Assembly: GCA_028284005.1 (NCBI GenBank)
Contig: JANQSO010000015.1
Location: forward strand, 60,008 to 124,007
From: Flavobacteriaceae bacterium
GTDB taxonomy: Bacteria > Bacteroidota > Bacteroidia > Flavobacteriales > Flavobacteriaceae
Direction of reading: 5' to 3'
DNA: 64,000 nucleotides
Shown here: one piece after another, positions 63,444 through 64,000 of the stretch
Layout: every line of letters starts with the position of its first letter
Position numbering within the stretch: the stretch's first letter is position 1
Position numbers and translations under genes: made by a program
Notes under the pieces: generated by a model
The model's database searches: none
Told to the model about the DNA's origin: nothing
What the model saw: only the letters and a program-made list of their open reading frames with translations

Positions 63444-63902
63444 TCAAATTACTTTTACAGCTTCAAAATAGCTATACGAAAACTCTAGTGTTTCAATAAG
63501 CACTTCATTGTTCATGGAGTTCAGGTCGGATGCAGACCATTTAACCGGCCAGGCATCCACAAAGTTCCATGTCTTAAGTGGTAAACCATTGGCATTTAGT
63601 AACGAAACGACAATAGTTTTTGGCCTTATATAGGTAGAAAGCCCACCACTAAATGTATCTTCACACCATGAGATCAAGGTTGAAGCCCTTGGCACCAAAC
63701 CCCGTTTAAGTACTAAGTTTGAGTATTTTACAGAGGTAGGAACCCGATGCTTAAAATAATTGTTCCCACCTTCCGATATTTCTTCCGTATCCATCTCCAT
63801 AGAGATTCCTGAAACTTCTTTGAATGAAGCATCTACCAAACCGGATACACCACCAAAACTTAGCTTAAAATAAAAGGCAACCGGAGGATAACCAAAATCC
63901 AT
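63444..63902 (-). CDS. tail tube protein (Afp5-like)
   Basis: A 152-residue gp19-type tube protein: PPVAFYFKLSFGG...FKEVSGISMEMDTEEISEGGNNYFKHRVPTSVKYSNLVLKRG, and the end EVLIETLEFSYSYFEAV. The minor tube protein of eCIS sits next to the spike. Its ATG overlaps the stop of the next upstream tube gene by one base. Confidence 0.92.
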   Translation of the reverse strand: MDFGYPPVAFYFKLSFGGVSGLVDASFKEVSGISMEMDTEEISEGGNNYFKHRVPTSVKYSNLVLKRGLVPRASTLISWCEDTFSGGLSTYIRPKTIVVSLLNANGLPLKTWNFVDAWPVKWSASDLNSMNNEVLIETLEFSYSYFEAVKVI

Positions 63903-64000
63903 TACCCTCCATTAGCGATGGTTAGTCCTTCGTGTGCGAGTTCAAGTGTTTCCACTGCGACTTCGTTAGCATCGGATTTAAGGTCTGTCCCTGTTATTTT
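63902..64000 (-). CDS. tail tube protein (Afp1-like), C-terminal end only
   Basis: Only the last 32 residues lie in the window: KITGTDLKSDANEVAVETLE followed by LAHEGLTIANGG and stop. The pattern matches the C-terminus of the major tube protein. The rest, and presumably the sheath genes, are to the right of the window. Confidence 0.85.
   Translation of the reverse strand, partial: KITGTDLKSDANEVAVETLELAHEGLTIANGG

Noticed and set aside
1..64000. CRISPR array
   Set aside because: No regularly spaced repeats with unique spacers and no cas genes were seen.
47850..64000. Prophage
   Set aside because: Tail-type genes are present but no capsid, portal, terminase, lysis or integrase genes, and ATPase, DUF4280 and DUF5908 genes point to an eCIS.

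Overview
The window is low-GC DNA from a member of the Bacteroidota, most likely a marine-type Flavobacteriaceae. The signs are promoters with a TAnnTTTG -7 box, a complete Bat operon, the type IX secretion protein PorZ, a TonB receptor with a carboxypeptidase-like N-terminal domain, and many tightly packed, 1-4 nt overlapping genes. I cannot name the genus from the sequence alone.

Region 1 (1-34540) is ordinary chromosomal backbone. It starts inside the bat (aerotolerance) operon: a membrane gene cut by the window edge, then batA, batB, batC, batD and batE. It continues with cvpA, pheS, gpsA, an operon yicC-gmk-nadD on the minus strand, a YheT-type hydrolase, a TetR/SDR pair sharing a palindromic operator, a thioesterase, a DMT exporter, an ArsC/Spx-like protein, a cystathionine gamma-synthase-type enzyme, gdhA, porZ-recO, a TonB receptor, and an acetate-use module (Na+/solute symporter with its DUF4212 small subunit, two GNAT acetyltransferases, acs).

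Region 2 (about 34541-43540) is an accessory island. It is rich in small unknown genes, intergenic palindromes and mobile DNA. It holds three copies of a repeat with the core TCCCCCGTATA (34547, 38691, 43331), a candidate structured RNA (about 35497-35670), a degenerate tRNA-like gene (36212-36283), an IS1595-type element with terminal inverted repeats and a divergent 68-codon passenger, a set of three small genes, a Panacea (DUF4065) antitoxin-like gene with a partner, a HEPN-type gene with a partner, and a second IS1595-type transposase whose stop overlaps a BRO-N gene. A short single-stranded-DNA-binding protein gene closes the island.

Region 3 (43977-46789) carries a Crp/Fnr-type regulator, a small lipoprotein, a fatty-acid-hydroxylase-type membrane enzyme and a double-VOC protein.

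Region 4 (46889-64000) is most of an extracellular contractile injection system (eCIS, Afp/PVC-like). Read right to left on the minus strand it encodes two tube proteins, a DUF5908 protein, a LysM tail protein, a VgrG-like spike, a gp25 baseplate protein, an Afp11-like baseplate protein, a fibre-like protein, an Afp12-like baseplate protein, a tape-measure-type protein, an AAA+ ATPase and a PAAR-like DUF4280 tip protein. A convergent plus-strand DUF4157 gene is the best cargo candidate. The sheath and terminator-cap genes must lie beyond the right edge. No capsid, portal or terminase gene is present, so this is not a prophage as far as can be seen.
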